Below the pieces are notes generated by a model, which was given only the letters and a program-made list of their open reading frames with translations, ran no database searches and was not told where the DNA came from. Positions 62,948-64,000 of a stretch of DNA of 64,000 nucleotides are shown here, in pieces. Both the position numbers and the translations under genes were made by a program. Numbering within the stretch: the stretch's first letter is position 1; each line of letters starts with the position of its first letter. The stretch comes from PLOWO2-12-38-17 sp963709355 (GTDB taxonomy: Bacteria > Planctomycetota > Brocadiia > Brocadiales > Brocadiaceae), in the NCBI GenBank assembly GCA_963709355.1, contig CAVPVY010000005.1, positions 310,001 through 374,000 of the forward strand, written 5' to 3'.

Positions 62948-63966
62948 AGAAATTCACACGATTTGGTTTGAATCTCATCCAGTGTGCTTACTATTTTACT
63001 TAAAAGCGTTACAATGTTTCTACCTGTTATCATAGAAACAGGACACACAGGTTTAGAGATTCTTTCTTCTATTGTTTGGATGCACTCATTGCCAGTTTCT
63101 GTATCTAACAGGTCCATTTTATTTACAATAACAATTTCTTTTTTTTCTGTAAGTCTGGGATTATATAATTTTAATTCATTGCGAATAATAAAATAAGCAT
63201 CCCATGGTTTTAAATTCGATAGTGGTGAGACATCGAGGATGTGCACAAGTAATTTTGTTCTTTCTATGTGGCGTAAAAACTCGTCACCAAGTCCTATTCC
63301 TCTATGTGCACCTTCAATTAGTCCAGGAATATCAGCCATTACAAACCTCCGGTAATTTTCAACCTCTACAATTCCTAGTTGAGGTTGCAGTGTCGTAAAT
63401 GGATAATCAGCGATTTTAGGTCTCGCAGCCGATAGTCGGGAAAGCAAAGTTGATTTCCCGGCATTAGGCATTCCAATAAGACCCACATCTGCCAGCAACT
63501 TTAACTCAAGAATTAGCCATCGCTCTTCACCTTGTTTGCCTTTTTCAGCCTTACGTGGAACCTGATTGGTAGAACTCGCGAAGTATTTATTCCCACGTCC
63601 ACCCCTTCCACCACGGGCAATAACAATACTTTTGTCTACTATGCTCATATCTTTCAAGACGCGTCCACTTTCTTTATCTTTAACTAGTGTGCCCCTGGGT
63701 AAGTCTATAATAAGGTCTTTACCATCTCTTCCCCTTTTGGTAGAACCTTTTCCATGTGCGCCATTTTCTGCAATATGTTTTACTCGTGAAGTAAGATCAA
63801 GCAGGGTATCTATTTTACCACTGACGCTGAATATAACGTCCCCTCCTTTCCCGCCATTCCCCCCGTCAGGCCCTCCATGAGGGACGTATTTTTCCCTTCG
63901 GAAACTAACACATCCGTTTCCGCCATTGCCACCCTTAACAAATATAATAGCTTCATCAGCAAACAT
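62938..63966 (-). CDS. obgE: GTPase ObgE/CgtA
   Basis: Ribosome-associated GTPase involved in 50S assembly and stress control. The 342-residue protein has the Gly-rich Obg fold (MFADEAIIFVKGGNGGNGCVSFRREKYVPHGGPDGGNGGKGGDVIF...) and a G domain with GLIGMPNAGKSTLL, DYPFTTLQPQLGIVE, DIPGLIEGAHRGIGLGDEFLRHIERT and NKMDLLD. The C-terminal OCT extension is absent, as in many short Obg proteins. The gene begins 34 bases from the window edge; rpmA or rplU, common upstream neighbours, would lie outside. Confidence 0.95.
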   Translation of the reverse strand: MFADEAIIFVKGGNGGNGCVSFRREKYVPHGGPDGGNGGKGGDVIFSVSGKIDTLLDLTSRVKHIAENGAHGKGSTKRGRDGKDLIIDLPRGTLVKDKESGRVLKDMSIVDKSIVIARGGRGGRGNKYFASSTNQVPRKAEKGKQGEERWLILELKLLADVGLIGMPNAGKSTLLSRLSAARPKIADYPFTTLQPQLGIVEVENYRRFVMADIPGLIEGAHRGIGLGDEFLRHIERTKLLVHILDVSPLSNLKPWDAYFIIRNELKLYNPRLTEKKEIVIVNKMDLLDTETGNECIQTIEERISKPVCPVSMITGRNIVTLLSKIVSTLDEIQTKSCEFLCG

Positions 63967-64000
63967 ATTTTTAAATATTTAAAAAAATAAAGGGCGCATA

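Noticed and set aside
1..64000. tRNA or rRNA genes
   Set aside because: I looked through the intergenic regions for tRNA-like T-arm sequences and cloverleaf pairing and for rRNA segments, and found none that I can support. A covariance-model search would be decisive.

Overview
The window looks like a chromosomal stretch of a Gram-negative, AT-rich bacterium (roughly 40% GC by eye). LpxD and other lipid A-type genes point to an outer membrane. A copper nitrite reductase (NirK), a large porin, a covalent-flavin protein, surface proteins with Pro/Thr linkers, many TPR proteins and a B12 radical-SAM plus type III polyketide synthase pair all fit an anammox planctomycete of the Brocadiales (Brocadia/Jettenia type). 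That placement is inference; no rRNA or marker comparison was possible.

Layout. 0-3 kb: end of glyQ, convergent mnmE, a RelE/RelB-like toxin-antitoxin pair with a frameshifted toxin, and a solo HicB. 3-15.6 kb: a surface/secreted protein region with two paralogous multidomain proteins. Each is preceded by a nearly identical leader holding a sigma-54 type promoter and a hairpin/T-run attenuator. A PIN toxin-antitoxin pair lies between them, and an M6 metalloprotease with ten ~280-bp tandem repeats follows. 16-22.4 kb: a probable nitrite/electron-transfer region with a porin and nirK sharing a TTGAGA-TCTCAA operator, a DUF2325 protein, a lipoprotein, an FMN-binding/ApbE fusion and a membrane protein. 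22.7-34.4 kb: a dehydrogenase, hisS and aspS (both frameshifted), TPR/zinc-ribbon genes, a TlpA-like protein, an M16 peptidase pair and a broken deaminase. 34.8-40.1 kb: envelope genes (GT2, LAB_N, LysM lipoprotein, lpxD) and glmS. 40.3-44.6 kb: a minus-strand group with pcm, a selenocysteine-containing selD, a cytochrome-like lipoprotein, kbl and a cyclophilin. 44.6-49.6 kb: an accessory island with two ~200-bp direct repeats flanking a DUF433/DUF5615 pair, a nuclease-DUF2075 helicase, two vsr fragments and an ORF6N gene interrupted by a 281-bp GIY-YIG element with perfect 14-bp inverted ends. 49.7-64 kb: tdh, wrbA, radical SAM plus type III PKS, yggS, phoBR, an aminotransferase, coaX and obgE.

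Two general points. First, single-base indels break at least seven genes: the relE-like toxin, the protease, the porin, hisS, aspS (five events), the tlpA-like gene and the deaminase. Most are one-base insertions, and they hit essential genes, so sequencing or assembly error is a serious possibility and these genes should be read as intact until shown otherwise. Second, the most novel-looking structures are the GIY-YIG element with its matching ACCCCGTTAGA palindromes, and the duplicated sigma-54/attenuator leaders of the surface proteins.
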